Shown here: positions 1 to 7,214 of the stretch, piece by piece
Numbering within the stretch: position 1 is the first letter of the stretch
Layout: the number at the start of each line of letters is the position of its first letter
NCBI GenBank assembly: GCA_049889215.1
Contig: JBMHDV010000033.1
Coordinates: 1 to 33,164 of the forward strand
DNA length: 33,164 nt
DNA from: UBA817 sp049889215
GTDB lineage: Bacteria > Margulisbacteria > Marinamargulisbacteria > UBA817
Direction of reading: 5' to 3'
Notes under the pieces: model-generated
What the model saw: the letters and a program-made list of their open reading frames with translations, nothing else
Databases searched by the model: none
Told to the model about the DNA's origin: nothing
Translations under genes and position numbers: made by a program

Positions 1-556
1 CCATGTAAAGTTAACGACTGTAACTTCGTTAAGGATTGTAAAGGGTCAAGATTGTTTAGGTTTTGACACCCATATAAATATAACGACTGTAAATTCGTTA
101 AGGATTGTAAAACTTCAATATTGCTTCTTAGTTTTTGACACCCATGTAAAGTTAACGACTCTAACTTCGTTAAGGATTGTAAAGCTTTAAGATCGGTTAG
201 TTTTTGACACCCAGTTAAAGATAACGACTGTAACTTTGTTAAGGATTGTAAAGCTTCAAGATTGGTTAGTTTTTGACACCCATGTAAAGTTAACGACTCT
301 AACTTCGTTAAGGATTGTAAAGCTTCAACATTGGTTAGTTTTTGACACCTATGTAAAGTTAACGACTCTAACTTCGTTAAGGATTGTAACGCTTCAAGAT
401 TGGTTAGGTTTTGACACCCAGATAAAGTTAACGACTGTAACTTCGTTAAGGATTGTAAAGGGTCAAGATTGGTTAGTTTTTGACACCCATGTAAAAATAA
501 CGACTGTAACTTCGTTAAGGATTGTAAAGCTTCAACATTGGTTAGGTTTTGACAAT
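1..556. repeat. 69-bp tandem repeat array inside LRR gene
   Basis: Eight copies are visible. The landmark TTAAGGATTG starts at 29, 98, 170, 239, 308, 377, 446 and 515, giving periods of 69 bp except one of 72 bp. The period is 23 codons, so the array codes for the LRRs on the minus strand. Each copy contains the inverted repeat TTAACGA-8 nt-TCGTTAA, a by-product of the LQSL and LTSL codons. Copies differ by a few bases, mostly at the GCQ(K/N)L and Q/E positions. The array continues past the left edge. Near-identity suggests recent expansion and a copy number that may vary between strains. Confidence 0.92.
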
Positions 557-920
557 TATATAATTGTAAATGAACAATGTCTTCATTGTCTTTTAACATT
601 TTGAAGAATGTATTTTGCTGCTGTGTATTCAATAATCTAAGATCTAAACATAAAAATTTATCGTCTGTAGTGGGTAATTGTTTTGATTTAATAAATTGTT
701 TTGTCCAAAAATTGGTTAACTGAGACTTATCTTCTTTGCTTAATTCCTTAAACGTTTCAAGTGTTATGGTTTGAGGATCTATGGGCTCAGTACCTCGTTC
801 TATTGCCCCCCGTATTTCTACACTGGCTGACGCGGCAGCTGAAGCATCTGCAGACGATGCTCCTGAACTGGCTGATGCGTCAGCTGAGTCACATCTATTA
901 TAAGCTAAAACTTTTTTCAT
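1..920 (-). CDS. Leucine-rich repeat protein, 3'-truncated by window edge
   Basis: An open frame starts at the ATG at 920-918 and runs leftward with no stop to base 1, giving 306 codons plus two bases; the C-terminus lies outside the window. Residues 1-34 are a low-complexity Ala/Ser/Asp stretch (for example SADASASSGASSADASAAAS). Residues 35-115 are charged and probably helical. From about residue 117 there are at least eight leucine-rich repeats, mostly 23 residues long, with the pattern LTLHGCQKLTNLEALQSLTK; one unit has 24 residues. The regular L, C and N positions are typical of bacterial LRR surface proteins and effectors that bind other proteins. There is no signal peptide, so a cytosolic protein or a type IV effector is more likely than a classical surface protein; this is inference. 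The ribosome-binding site is weak (GTGATG before the ATG). A start in another frame on the plus strand (236-604) is only the antisense shadow of this array. Confidence 0.85.
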   Translation of the reverse strand, partial: MKKVLAYNRCDSADASASSGASSADASAAASASVEIRGAIERGTEPIDPQTITLETFKELSKEDKSQLTNFWTKQFIKSKQLPTTDDKFLCLDLRLLNTQQQNTFFKMLKDNEDIVHLQLYNCQNLTNVEALQSLTKLQSLFLHGCQKLTNLDPLQSLTKLQSLTLSGCQNLTNLEALQSLTKLESLTLHRCQKLTNVEALQSLTKLESLTLHGCQKLTNLEALQSLTKLQSLSLTGCQKLTDLKALQSLTKLESLTLHGCQKLRSNIEVLQSLTNLQSLYLYGCQNLNNLDPLQSLTKLQSLTLH

Positions 921-938
921 AATTATCATCACTTTGTT

Positions 939-967
939 AGTTTAGTATTTAATAGGTATCGTATCAA
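939..967 (-). promoter_or_regulatory. Putative sigma-70 promoter of the LRR gene
   Basis: On the minus strand TTGATA (967-962) and TAAACT (944-939) are separated by exactly 17 bp, and the -10 lies 18 nt before the ATG at 920. This fits a housekeeping promoter with a short leader. It is a match by eye only, in an AT-rich region. Confidence 0.4.
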
Positions 968-1017
968 ATAAAAAAAGTTGCAATAATTATCCTCGTCCAA
1001 TCCCATCATCCTTTTTG

Positions 1018-1131
1018 ATGATGATGGAAGAATCCTGGAATTTGTTGAACTCTGTCAAAAGAAAAGCGCTTAAATTTAGAGACGCTAATCAAGCCTTAGC
1101 TGTGGTCATGAAGAAGCTGAATGAAAAATAG
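1018..1131 (+). other. Small ORF or coding remnant (37 aa)
   Basis: A plus-strand frame starting at three consecutive ATG codons (1018, 1021, 1024) ends at TAG 1131. It encodes a basic helical tail ending SVKRKALKFRDANQALAVVM. No ribosome-binding site is visible, and the first ATGs form one arm of a hairpin (CATCATC at 1004-1010 with GATGATG). It may be the decayed end of an older gene or may not be translated. I do not recognise a family. Confidence 0.2.
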
Positions 1132-1157
1132 TGCAAGATGCGAGCTGGTCTACCAAG

Positions 1158-1185
1158 CCACTAAAAACTAACTTTTTTGTAGTGG
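1158..1185 (-). terminator. Stem-loop over the mscS stop codon
   Basis: CCACTAAAAA at 1158-1167 pairs with TTTTTTGTAGTGG at 1173-1185 with one bulge. On the minus strand it overlaps the last codons and the TAG of the channel gene. The T-run is inside the stem and not behind it, so it is not a textbook intrinsic terminator. It may stabilise the 3' end or slow the polymerase. Confidence 0.3.
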
Positions 1186-2262
1186 TGTTTCGACATGCAG
1201 TGTTTGTGTTGGGAACGCAAACTCAACGCCGATGCTTTGTGCAAGTTGCATGATGTTTAATAATAACCGATGCTTTGCTTGAAGTTCAGCTGCATAATCG
1301 TTCACATTAAAGTAACAAATGACCAATATATCCAATGAGGATGCCCCAAAGCCATTAAAATATGTATGCACGGTTTCGTTATCGATGGTATCGTCCTGAA
1401 GAATAACGTCTCGAACCCCATTGCAAAATTCCTCTACCTTGTCCTTTTGGGTGCCGTAAACCAGGCCCAGTTGAAATTTGTAGCGGCGGAGTGGGCGAAG
1501 GCCCATGTTGTCAACAATGGCGGTGACAAGCAATGAGTTCGGAACGGTTACCAAGGAACAGTCAAACGTGCGAACACGTGTGCTTCGAAAACCAACATGT
1601 TCTACCGTTCCTTCAATGTCACTGACCTTAATCCAATCGCCAATACTAAAAGGTCGGTCCACCAGTACGGTTAATGAGCCAAACACATTTGCCACCGTAT
1701 CTTTTGCAGCCATTGCTAGTGCAATACCACCAATGCCAAGCCCTGCAATCAGGCTGGTGATGGGGAGCTTTAATATCTCTGCAATCGATAATATGCCAAT
1801 GATGGCGATAAGAATTTTTAAACTTCGACAAATGAGTGGTGCCAGCAGGTCATCCATTTTTCCAGCGGTTTTTTCGGCACGTTTTAATAAGATGATTTCA
1901 ATAACATCAACCAGTCGCCAGCCTAAAAATATGCTGCCTAAATAGCTTAGTAATTTTGCTGAAATGGCTAAAATGGCCATCGTGTCTGCCGCTATGTTGA
2001 TACCATATAGCCCAAAATACAAAACCCAACCAATCAATATTACATTGAGTGGTGATGTTAGTGAAATATGGTGAAGGTCTGCTTGATTGATGTTGGTTTG
2101 GTTTAATTTTTGAACAATTCGAATAATGGCATTGTTAAGTTTTTTTGAAATGATTCCGCTTATGATCACACTTGCTAAGATAACAATGGCCAGCAATCCC
2201 CATTCATATACTGATAGTCCTAAAATATTCGAATTGATGATGTTTTGATAGTTAATGTTCAT
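1168..2262 (-). CDS. mscS: MscS-family mechanosensitive ion channel
   Basis: This 364-residue inner-membrane protein releases solutes when membrane tension rises after hypo-osmotic shock. Hydrophobic helices lie near residues 16-37, 73-115 and 147-165. They are followed by the diagnostic pore helix, rich in Gly and Ala (GLGIGGIALAMAAKDTVANV, about 174-193), and the beta domain (VLVDRPFSIGDWIKV, then GTVEHVGFRSTRVRTFD, about 199-235). The C-terminal alpha/beta domain ends near residue 355. It is longer at the N-terminus than E. coli MscS (286 residues), with about five membrane helices, as in larger MscS relatives. An AAGGT box about 8 nt upstream supports the ATG at 2262. A DUF6159-like membrane protein starts upstream on the same strand with a 34-bp gap, so the two may be co-transcribed. 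A truncated copy of its 5' end lies at 5390-5566. Confidence 0.93.
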   Translation of the reverse strand: MNINYQNIINSNILGLSVYEWGLLAIVILASVIISGIISKKLNNAIIRIVQKLNQTNINQADLHHISLTSPLNVILIGWVLYFGLYGINIAADTMAILAISAKLLSYLGSIFLGWRLVDVIEIILLKRAEKTAGKMDDLLAPLICRSLKILIAIIGILSIAEILKLPITSLIAGLGIGGIALAMAAKDTVANVFGSLTVLVDRPFSIGDWIKVSDIEGTVEHVGFRSTRVRTFDCSLVTVPNSLLVTAIVDNMGLRPLRRYKFQLGLVYGTQKDKVEEFCNGVRDVILQDDTIDNETVHTYFNGFGASSLDILVICYFNVNDYAAELQAKHRLLLNIMQLAQSIGVEFAFPTQTLHVETPLQKS

Positions 2263-2296
2263 TTATTTTACCTTTTTTTGGATGCTTTTATAATTT

Positions 2297-3253
2297 CTAA
2301 TTAAATGATAGATATGCCTTTAAATCTTCTGTAAATGTTTGATCAATGTCATTTGGTCGATTAATTACTGTATATAATACAGCGAAGTAAGATGCTTTTA
2401 AATAGTGATTTATTGGACTCAGAACTCCCGAAAAAATATAGGAGATTGATAAGCCAATAGCAATGGGGGGCCAGAAAAGTGGCATATTACCAGACTCAAA
2501 TGGAATTGTAAAAATGAGGTTCGAATCAATAAATTGGGGAACCAGCCATCCAATAAAGATTCCAAATAAAGAAAAAAGAAAAAAGATCTTAGTTGAAATT
2601 GTTGCTACTGTAGAGCCAATTAAGTCCATCCCAATAACGCCTGTTATGGATTCTCCAACGTTATTTTTTAATGACTTGAGTGATCCACTTGCTTCTTTTA
2701 ATGTTTTTTCTTCGATTATAATGGCTGGTAACATGAAGTTTGATATGAGATCCAAAATTTCCATAAGTACATTAAGTACCAGGTTTAAAATTATTCTCAT
2801 AATGCCGCTTTTATGTTCATTTTTTTGTGTTTTATTAGGTGCTTTTGCTATTAACTCAATGAGTGATGAAAGGAATGTTCTCCAACGGTATTTTTTTACA
2901 TAATTCTTGGCATCCTCGTAGCTAATGTCATTTCCTTTAATTGTATTGTACATAATCCAAATTTGAACCGCTTTTTGCTGACCAATTAAATAGAATATGA
3001 TTGGCTTAAGAATACAAATAAGTCCCAGGACAATGATTAAATTAAAAGGGTTAAAAAATGAAGTTATGATAAATGCCGACATTAGAATACGGTAAAAAAC
3101 AATTAAAATACTTGTAAATATAAATGGTTTGAAGTTATCTTCATCTTTTGCAAAGATTTTCATGGTGCTTTTAATTAATTTTGCAATATTGATGCTTTTA
3201 CTTATTGTTTTTTGTTTATATAAATCGAATATGTCATTATATTCAGTACGCAT
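2297..3253 (-). CDS. Polytopic membrane protein, DUF6159-like
   Basis: This 318-residue protein has about five to six hydrophobic segments: roughly residues 45-65, 70-92, 153-180, 215-245 and 255-290. The C-terminal pattern LKASYFAVLYTVINRP and the central stretch with a conserved Gly (TGVIGMDLIG) resemble the DUF6159 family of uncharacterised membrane proteins; that assignment is from memory of the family and is not certain. A strong ribosome-binding site (GGAGGT, 7 nt before the ATG) fixes the start. Its base composition is more AT-rich than that of the channel gene, with many Ile, Asn and Lys codons. It ends 34 bp upstream of mscS on the same strand. No function can be assigned beyond a membrane location. 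Confidence 0.8.
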   Translation of the reverse strand: MRTEYNDIFDLYKQKTISKSINIAKLIKSTMKIFAKDEDNFKPFIFTSILIVFYRILMSAFIITSFFNPFNLIIVLGLICILKPIIFYLIGQQKAVQIWIMYNTIKGNDISYEDAKNYVKKYRWRTFLSSLIELIAKAPNKTQKNEHKSGIMRIILNLVLNVLMEILDLISNFMLPAIIIEEKTLKEASGSLKSLKNNVGESITGVIGMDLIGSTVATISTKIFFLFSLFGIFIGWLVPQFIDSNLIFTIPFESGNMPLFWPPIAIGLSISYIFSGVLSPINHYLKASYFAVLYTVINRPNDIDQTFTEDLKAYLSFN

Positions 3254-3867
3254 TGTTTAACCTCCAGGTTTAATTGTTTTATCGTTGATTTTTTTTATTG
3301 CTTAACTATACTTTTTTAATATTTTGGAATGATTTCGGAGTTTCTATATCTGTAATGATTCATATAAAATTAACCCATGAATGATATTATTTATTATAAA
3401 ATTTCGTCGGCGATTTTTTTGAATTGTAACATTCCCTATGAAAGTTTCCCTATTCAATATCTTTGGGTCTAAATCCTATTTTACGACTGAACTATGAAAT
3501 TGCTAAGTTAGCATTGGTAATTAAATTGCTATTTCAATTAAAATTTCATAACGAACATCCTTGTGTTTTTAAGGTTAAAGCATCGCTGCAAATTCCCTAC
3601 CGTCAGTTTAATTAGAGGATGGGCAACCTATTGATGCCCCTGACGATCAATTATCAACAGCCTTACCTGAAATGGGATAACTAAAGGCTAAATAATAATC
3701 GTAATGACTTACGAAATGTGATTCAAAAAAATGTGAGATTTTAATAAAGGTAAAAGAAGCGTCAGCTGCCGACGGTTAAGTATCAGAAAATACTTAAAAC
3801 AATCTCTATTTAATATACTTTTCTAATAACTCATCGATAAATTTATTAATAATTAAGGAGGCTAATT
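3254..3867. other. Gene-free interval with possible decayed coding DNA
   Basis: There is no intact gene here. It separates a minus-strand and a plus-strand gene and so should hold both promoters. TATGAAAT (3493-3500) and ATTTCATA (3543-3550) form an inverted repeat with a 42-nt loop. Between about 3545 and 3680 short reading frames in two registers read like protein (HPCVFKVKASLQIPYRQFN, then EDGQPIDAPDDQLSTALPEM) but are broken by stops and a frame change, so this may be a gene remnant. I could not identify its source. Confidence 0.3.
3855..3861 (+). promoter_or_regulatory. Strong ribosome-binding site that sets a TTG start
   Basis: AAGGAGG ends 6 nt before the TTG at 3868-3870. No ATG is suitably placed. 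The residues that follow form a clean signal peptide, which supports initiation at TTG. Confidence 0.8.
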
Positions 3868-5112
3868 TTGAAAAACAAGTCTAAATTAATTTTTTTAATT
3901 TTCTTACTTACTTTTTTTATTGCTGATCGTATACATTCAGCTGAAATCATGACAGATAAAAACAAGTGCATTTCTGCACTCTCGATGCGTTATTGCTCAG
4001 ATGATGATTTGGATAATAAAGAAGTTATGATGGCAAAAATCAAAAAAAACAGATTGAAATATGGTGATTTAAAGTATTTATCAGCAAGGCTGAAAAATGA
4101 TTTTAATTTGGTTAAGGCTGCTGTATTATCGGATCCACGAAATTTTAAATCTGCGTCAAAAAGATTGCGTGATAATAAAGATATTGTTTTAATTGCCGTT
4201 CAAAATAGTTGTCATGCCTTACGTGCTGTAAGTTCAGATCTACTTCAAGATAAAGACGTTGCAATGACATCTGTAAGCGCCTGTGGTACATCACTAAAAT
4301 ACTTACCTTTTTTTCAAGGAAATAAAAAAAATGTTTTAGCAGCTGTTTCCAATCATGGTGAAGCGCTTGAATACGCATCTGTTGATTTGAAAAAAGATAA
4401 AGAAATTGTTTTAGCTGCTGTTTCCAATCATGGTGAAGCGCTTGAATACGCATCTGTTAAATTAAAAGAAGATAAAGAAATTGTTTTAGCGGCTGTTAAA
4501 AACGTTCCTGCTAGTGTAAAATTTGTAGCAGATTATACATTATTGGATGATATAGATATTGCTTTAGCCGTCCTCTTGAAAGAACCTAGTCTTAAAGAAT
4601 TCTTTTCTAAATCCGTAAGATCCAATTCAGAAATACAAAAAAGATTCAGAGACGACTATTATAATGATTTGGGATTGTCAGTTATCTCTTTTTTGTTATT
4701 TTTTCCCTATATTCTATTTGTCTTTTATTTTATAAGATATTTTTTTCAATTTCGATCGTCTAGATATAAGTTTAATAGTCCTACGTTCCAAAAACTTTTT
4801 AAGACCTTTCTTTTTACACTTTTTATTGCTTTTATAAATTGTGCTTTATTTTTTTGTGTGTTGAATATTTTGGATGCTACCGGTATTGAATTAGTAAAAT
4901 CTTCAACAGGTTGGATAAATCTCTTCTATTTTATGCTATTGATAATACTTTTAATTTGTGAACTACCTATTATGTTTTATTCTTTTTTTAAATATATGTT
5001 CATTGATTTTCGAAAAGCATTGAAGTGTATTTTAAAAAGTGTATTTATACCTTTTTTTATAACAGGCGTTATAATATTACTCTTTGATCCCGGGTTTTTC
5101 TTTGGTTATTAA
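3868..5112 (+). CDS. DUF4116-type repeat protein with signal peptide and C-terminal membrane domain
   Basis: The protein has 414 residues and starts at TTG behind a consensus ribosome-binding site. Residues 1-25 form a signal peptide (basic MKNKSK, a hydrophobic core, IHSA cleavage region). Residues 50-250 carry tandem repeats of about 25 residues with the pattern DKEIVLAAVSNHGEALEYAS, typical of the DUF4116 family; two neighbouring repeats are almost identical (4330-4480). The region from about 265 to 414 has three hydrophobic segments, so the repeats should face the periplasm or outside. DUF4116 repeats are common in host-associated and protist-associated bacteria; their function is unknown. 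Codon use is strongly A/T-biased. No terminator was seen after the stop. Confidence 0.82.
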   Translation: MKNKSKLIFLIFLLTFFIADRIHSAEIMTDKNKCISALSMRYCSDDDLDNKEVMMAKIKKNRLKYGDLKYLSARLKNDFNLVKAAVLSDPRNFKSASKRLRDNKDIVLIAVQNSCHALRAVSSDLLQDKDVAMTSVSACGTSLKYLPFFQGNKKNVLAAVSNHGEALEYASVDLKKDKEIVLAAVSNHGEALEYASVKLKEDKEIVLAAVKNVPASVKFVADYTLLDDIDIALAVLLKEPSLKEFFSKSVRSNSEIQKRFRDDYYNDLGLSVISFLLFFPYILFVFYFIRYFFQFRSSRYKFNSPTFQKLFKTFLFTLFIAFINCALFFCVLNILDATGIELVKSSTGWINLFYFMLLIILLICELPIMFYSFFKYMFIDFRKALKCILKSVFIPFFITGVIILLFDPGFFFGY

Positions 5113-5199
5113 CTGACATTGTAGCACCTTAAACTGTTATTGAAACATTAATGGATCCAAGATCCCTCCCACATTTTTCAAATTCACACAGCATTTTTG

Positions 5200-5343
5200 T
5201 TATAATTGCGCCATATCAAATAAACGATGTTTAAAGGTTTTTGGATGCGTTAATTTAAGTAGTTTTGTAATTTTATTTAGATTATTCATAAAGTGACTGT
5301 TCACTTTGAGTAGCCATCCATTTTTTGTAAAAACAATCGGCAT
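5200..5343 (-). pseudogene. Short frame, possible tail of a broken gene (47 aa)
   Basis: ATG at 5343 to TAA at 5200 encodes a basic, protein-like peptide starting MPIVFTKNGWLLKVN and ending HRLFDMAQL. Upstream, in another register, KKLNQKLHKIKTKKDL reads as a coiled-coil segment, so a frameshift near 5340-5350 may have split one older frame. No family was recognised and no ribosome-binding site is visible. Confidence 0.25.
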
Positions 5344-5389
5344 AGGTCTTTTTTGGTCTTTATTTTATGTAACTTTTGATTTAGTTTTT

Positions 5390-5566
5390 TTATATCATCT
5401 TTAAGTTTAATTTTTGAACAATTCGAATAATGGCATTGTTAAGTTTTTTTGAAATGATTCTGCTTATGATCACACTTGCTAAGATAACAATGGCCAGCAA
5501 TCCCCATTCATATACAGATAACCCGAGAACGGATGAGTTGATAATGGTTTGATAGTTGATGTTCAT
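5390..5566 (-). pseudogene. Truncated mscS paralogue (5' fragment)
   Basis: ATG at 5566 to TAA at 5390 encodes 58 residues matching the first 54 of the MscS protein at 1168-2262, then LKMI and a stop, so all pore and beta-domain sequence is missing. Bases 5405-5515 match 2101-2211 with a single mismatch. The first ~50 bases of the reading frame differ at many sites, but most changed codons are synonymous (only N7T, N12S, I13V change the protein). The fragment therefore mixes an older diverged segment with a recently homogenised one. The product could at most be a one-helix membrane peptide. Confidence 0.85.
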
Positions 5567-5727
5567 TTATTATTGCCCCTGTTGTTGGCATTTATTATGT
5601 AAGTCGCCATTGGTTTAAATTATTTTATTGCTAATTCTTTGTTTTTTAATTATATTTTTCGATTAATTATTAGTTCACTTTATTTTTAAAAATGTTTATA
5701 ACTTTTGTTCAGATTAGTTCGTTATCT

Positions 5728-6819
5728 TTATTGAATCGAACAACATCCAGTTTGTTGGGGATGACTATGGTTAAGCGCTGATTGTGTTGCTGGTGGAAGC
5801 TTGTCCGACAAGATCTTGATGATATGGTCAATGTTTTTGCTGCTCTTGATGTGAACGTATTGATCTGAAAAGTAGGGGTGGATTGTTGTATATTGTACTA
5901 GATTATTTCTGTTAAGAATGTGTTGGATCAGTGCGATATCTGTAATGCGCCTGACAGGGAGGGCGTAATTGAAATACGCGATATTTGGTGTTGAGACGTT
6001 TAGTATGATTTGAAACTTCTGCTTGATTTGATCTGCAAGTTGCTGATCAATGTTGCATAACGTGACTAAAAATGTCGGCCAGTGAATGCAAAGGTAGTTA
6101 TTGACGATATTTTCGCTATTGCGAACACGAATTGACGTAAAGTACGAGCGTTGGATACTGGGTGGGTACAATACTTTGGTTAATGAAATTAATGCGGCGG
6201 TTGCATCTGATTTAGGGGTGGGGGACTGTCGTAGTTGGGTTGTGGTGTAAAACCCGGGTGATGTTACTTCATAAACAGAGCAATCGTCATTTATTTTGGT
6301 GGCATTGCCAGTGTCGACCAACCACACCTGTTGACCATCCCAATCCAAAAGGATGTTGCTTGGTGTGATGTCGTTTAAGGCAATGCCAGCCGCCCATAAG
6401 GGCGTGAGTTGGTTGATGATTTGATCGAAAAATTTCCATAAGCAGGTTTGACGTTGTGTGGCATTGAGTTGTTGGATGCTTTGTTTGATGGTCGCGGTCT
6501 TTTGTTGAATGGCGTTGGTGGGCGTTGTGTGATACACCAAATGCCGCATCGATAGTCCGGGTCGATAATGACGGATGGTTAGCTGCCCTTCTGGTGTTTT
6601 TAGCGCGTTGCTGCTTGCTAATAGCCCTAAGGTTTGAGTGGCTTTAAATGAGATGGGGTTGTGGTCGGTATCAAAGTGAGCAATGAGATGGTTGACGGTG
6701 TTGAGTTTGTAAATACCGGCGGAACGTCCGGCATCCAAAGGGGTGCTAGTCATTTTAATTGTGCGATAACCAAACACGATGGTTTGTTTCTTTTGCTGAT
6801 AGGCAATGATTTTATGCAA
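5728..6819 (-). CDS. Kinase-like protein with C-terminal CaaX motif
   Basis: The 363-residue protein carries the core of a protein-kinase-like fold: a possible Gly loop (GRSAGIYKL, 31-39), a catalytic-loop equivalent LNDITPSNILL with D150 and N155, and DTG (169-171) in place of DFG. The His of the usual HRD is replaced by Leu, so it is a divergent kinase or pseudokinase. It ends GCCSIQ, a fit to the eukaryotic CaaX box (Cys-aliphatic-aliphatic-X) with a second Cys before it. It is the last gene of the rimO-HIT-kinase operon, 5 bp after the HIT stop. The start is uncertain: TTG at 6819 has no ribosome-binding site, and the next in-frame ATG is residue 23 (6753). If prenylated by host enzymes it would act on a host membrane; that is inference. 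Confidence 0.72.
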   Translation of the reverse strand: MHKIIAYQQKKQTIVFGYRTIKMTSTPLDAGRSAGIYKLNTVNHLIAHFDTDHNPISFKATQTLGLLASSNALKTPEGQLTIRHYRPGLSMRHLVYHTTPTNAIQQKTATIKQSIQQLNATQRQTCLWKFFDQIINQLTPLWAAGIALNDITPSNILLDWDGQQVWLVDTGNATKINDDCSVYEVTSPGFYTTTQLRQSPTPKSDATAALISLTKVLYPPSIQRSYFTSIRVRNSENIVNNYLCIHWPTFLVTLCNIDQQLADQIKQKFQIILNVSTPNIAYFNYALPVRRITDIALIQHILNRNNLVQYTTIHPYFSDQYVHIKSSKNIDHIIKILSDKLPPATQSALNHSHPQQTGCCSIQ

Positions 6820-6824
6820 ATGAA

Positions 6825-7214
6825 TTACAGTTGTGCGGTGATATGTTGAGCCATTTGGCTTAACGCATCTTGGTCTGCCGGTTGCGCATTGGCAAAGCTT
6901 AAATCGCCAATGGTTCGGATGGGGACCAAATGCAAATGGGCATGGGGTACTTCAAGCCCGGCCACCATTAACCCAACGCGCTCACAAGGAACAACATTCT
7001 CAATCGCCTCAGCAATTGGCTTTGCGAACGGAAGAAAGTGGGATAATACATCGTTATCTAGATCAAAAAATCGATCAATTTCAATTTTTGGAATCACCAA
7101 TGTGTGGCCTGGTGCGATGGGGCGAATATCCAAAAAGGCAAAGAACTGATTGTTTTCAGCAATTTTGTGGCATGGAATTTCACCGTTAATTATTTTTGTA
7201 AAAATGCTACTCAT
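6825..7214 (-). CDS. HIT-family nucleotide hydrolase/transferase
   Basis: The 129-residue cytosolic protein has the histidine triad HAHLH (H91, H93, H95) preceded by VP and followed by LVP, and the N-terminal pattern IFTKIINGEIPCHKI typical of Hint-like HIT proteins. These hydrolyse adenosine phosphoramidates or related dinucleotides, with the middle His as nucleophile. A Hint branch, such as E. coli HinT, is the closest general match. Its ATG overlaps the rimO stop by four bases (ATGA), so the two are translationally coupled. The length is normal for the family. Confidence 0.93.
   Translation of the reverse strand: MSSIFTKIINGEIPCHKIAENNQFFAFLDIRPIAPGHTLVIPKIEIDRFFDLDNDVLSHFLPFAKPIAEAIENVVPCERVGLMVAGLEVPHAHLHLVPIRTIGDLSFANAQPADQDALSQMAQHITAQL

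Larger units (their letters stand above)
5113..5727. other. Interval with gene fragments
   Basis: This 615-bp interval lacks an intact gene. It holds a 58-codon truncated mscS copy (5390-5566) and a 47-codon minus-strand frame (5200-5343). The rest is very AT-rich. It looks like the remains of a deletion or rearrangement. Confidence 0.6.

Noticed and set aside
1..556. CRISPR array or replication iterons
   Set aside because: The whole 69-bp unit is conserved with no unique spacers, and the array codes for LRRs in frame.
1..556. Repeated TTGACA boxes as an array of promoters
   Set aside because: They lie inside the coding repeats (codons of GCQ(K/N)L on the other strand) and have no matching -10 at 16-18 bp.
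236..604. Plus-strand frame of 122 codons with 23-residue repeats
   Set aside because: It is antisense to the LRR gene; the minus strand is open over the whole array and its leader, while the plus frame is broken at 188 in an earlier repeat unit.
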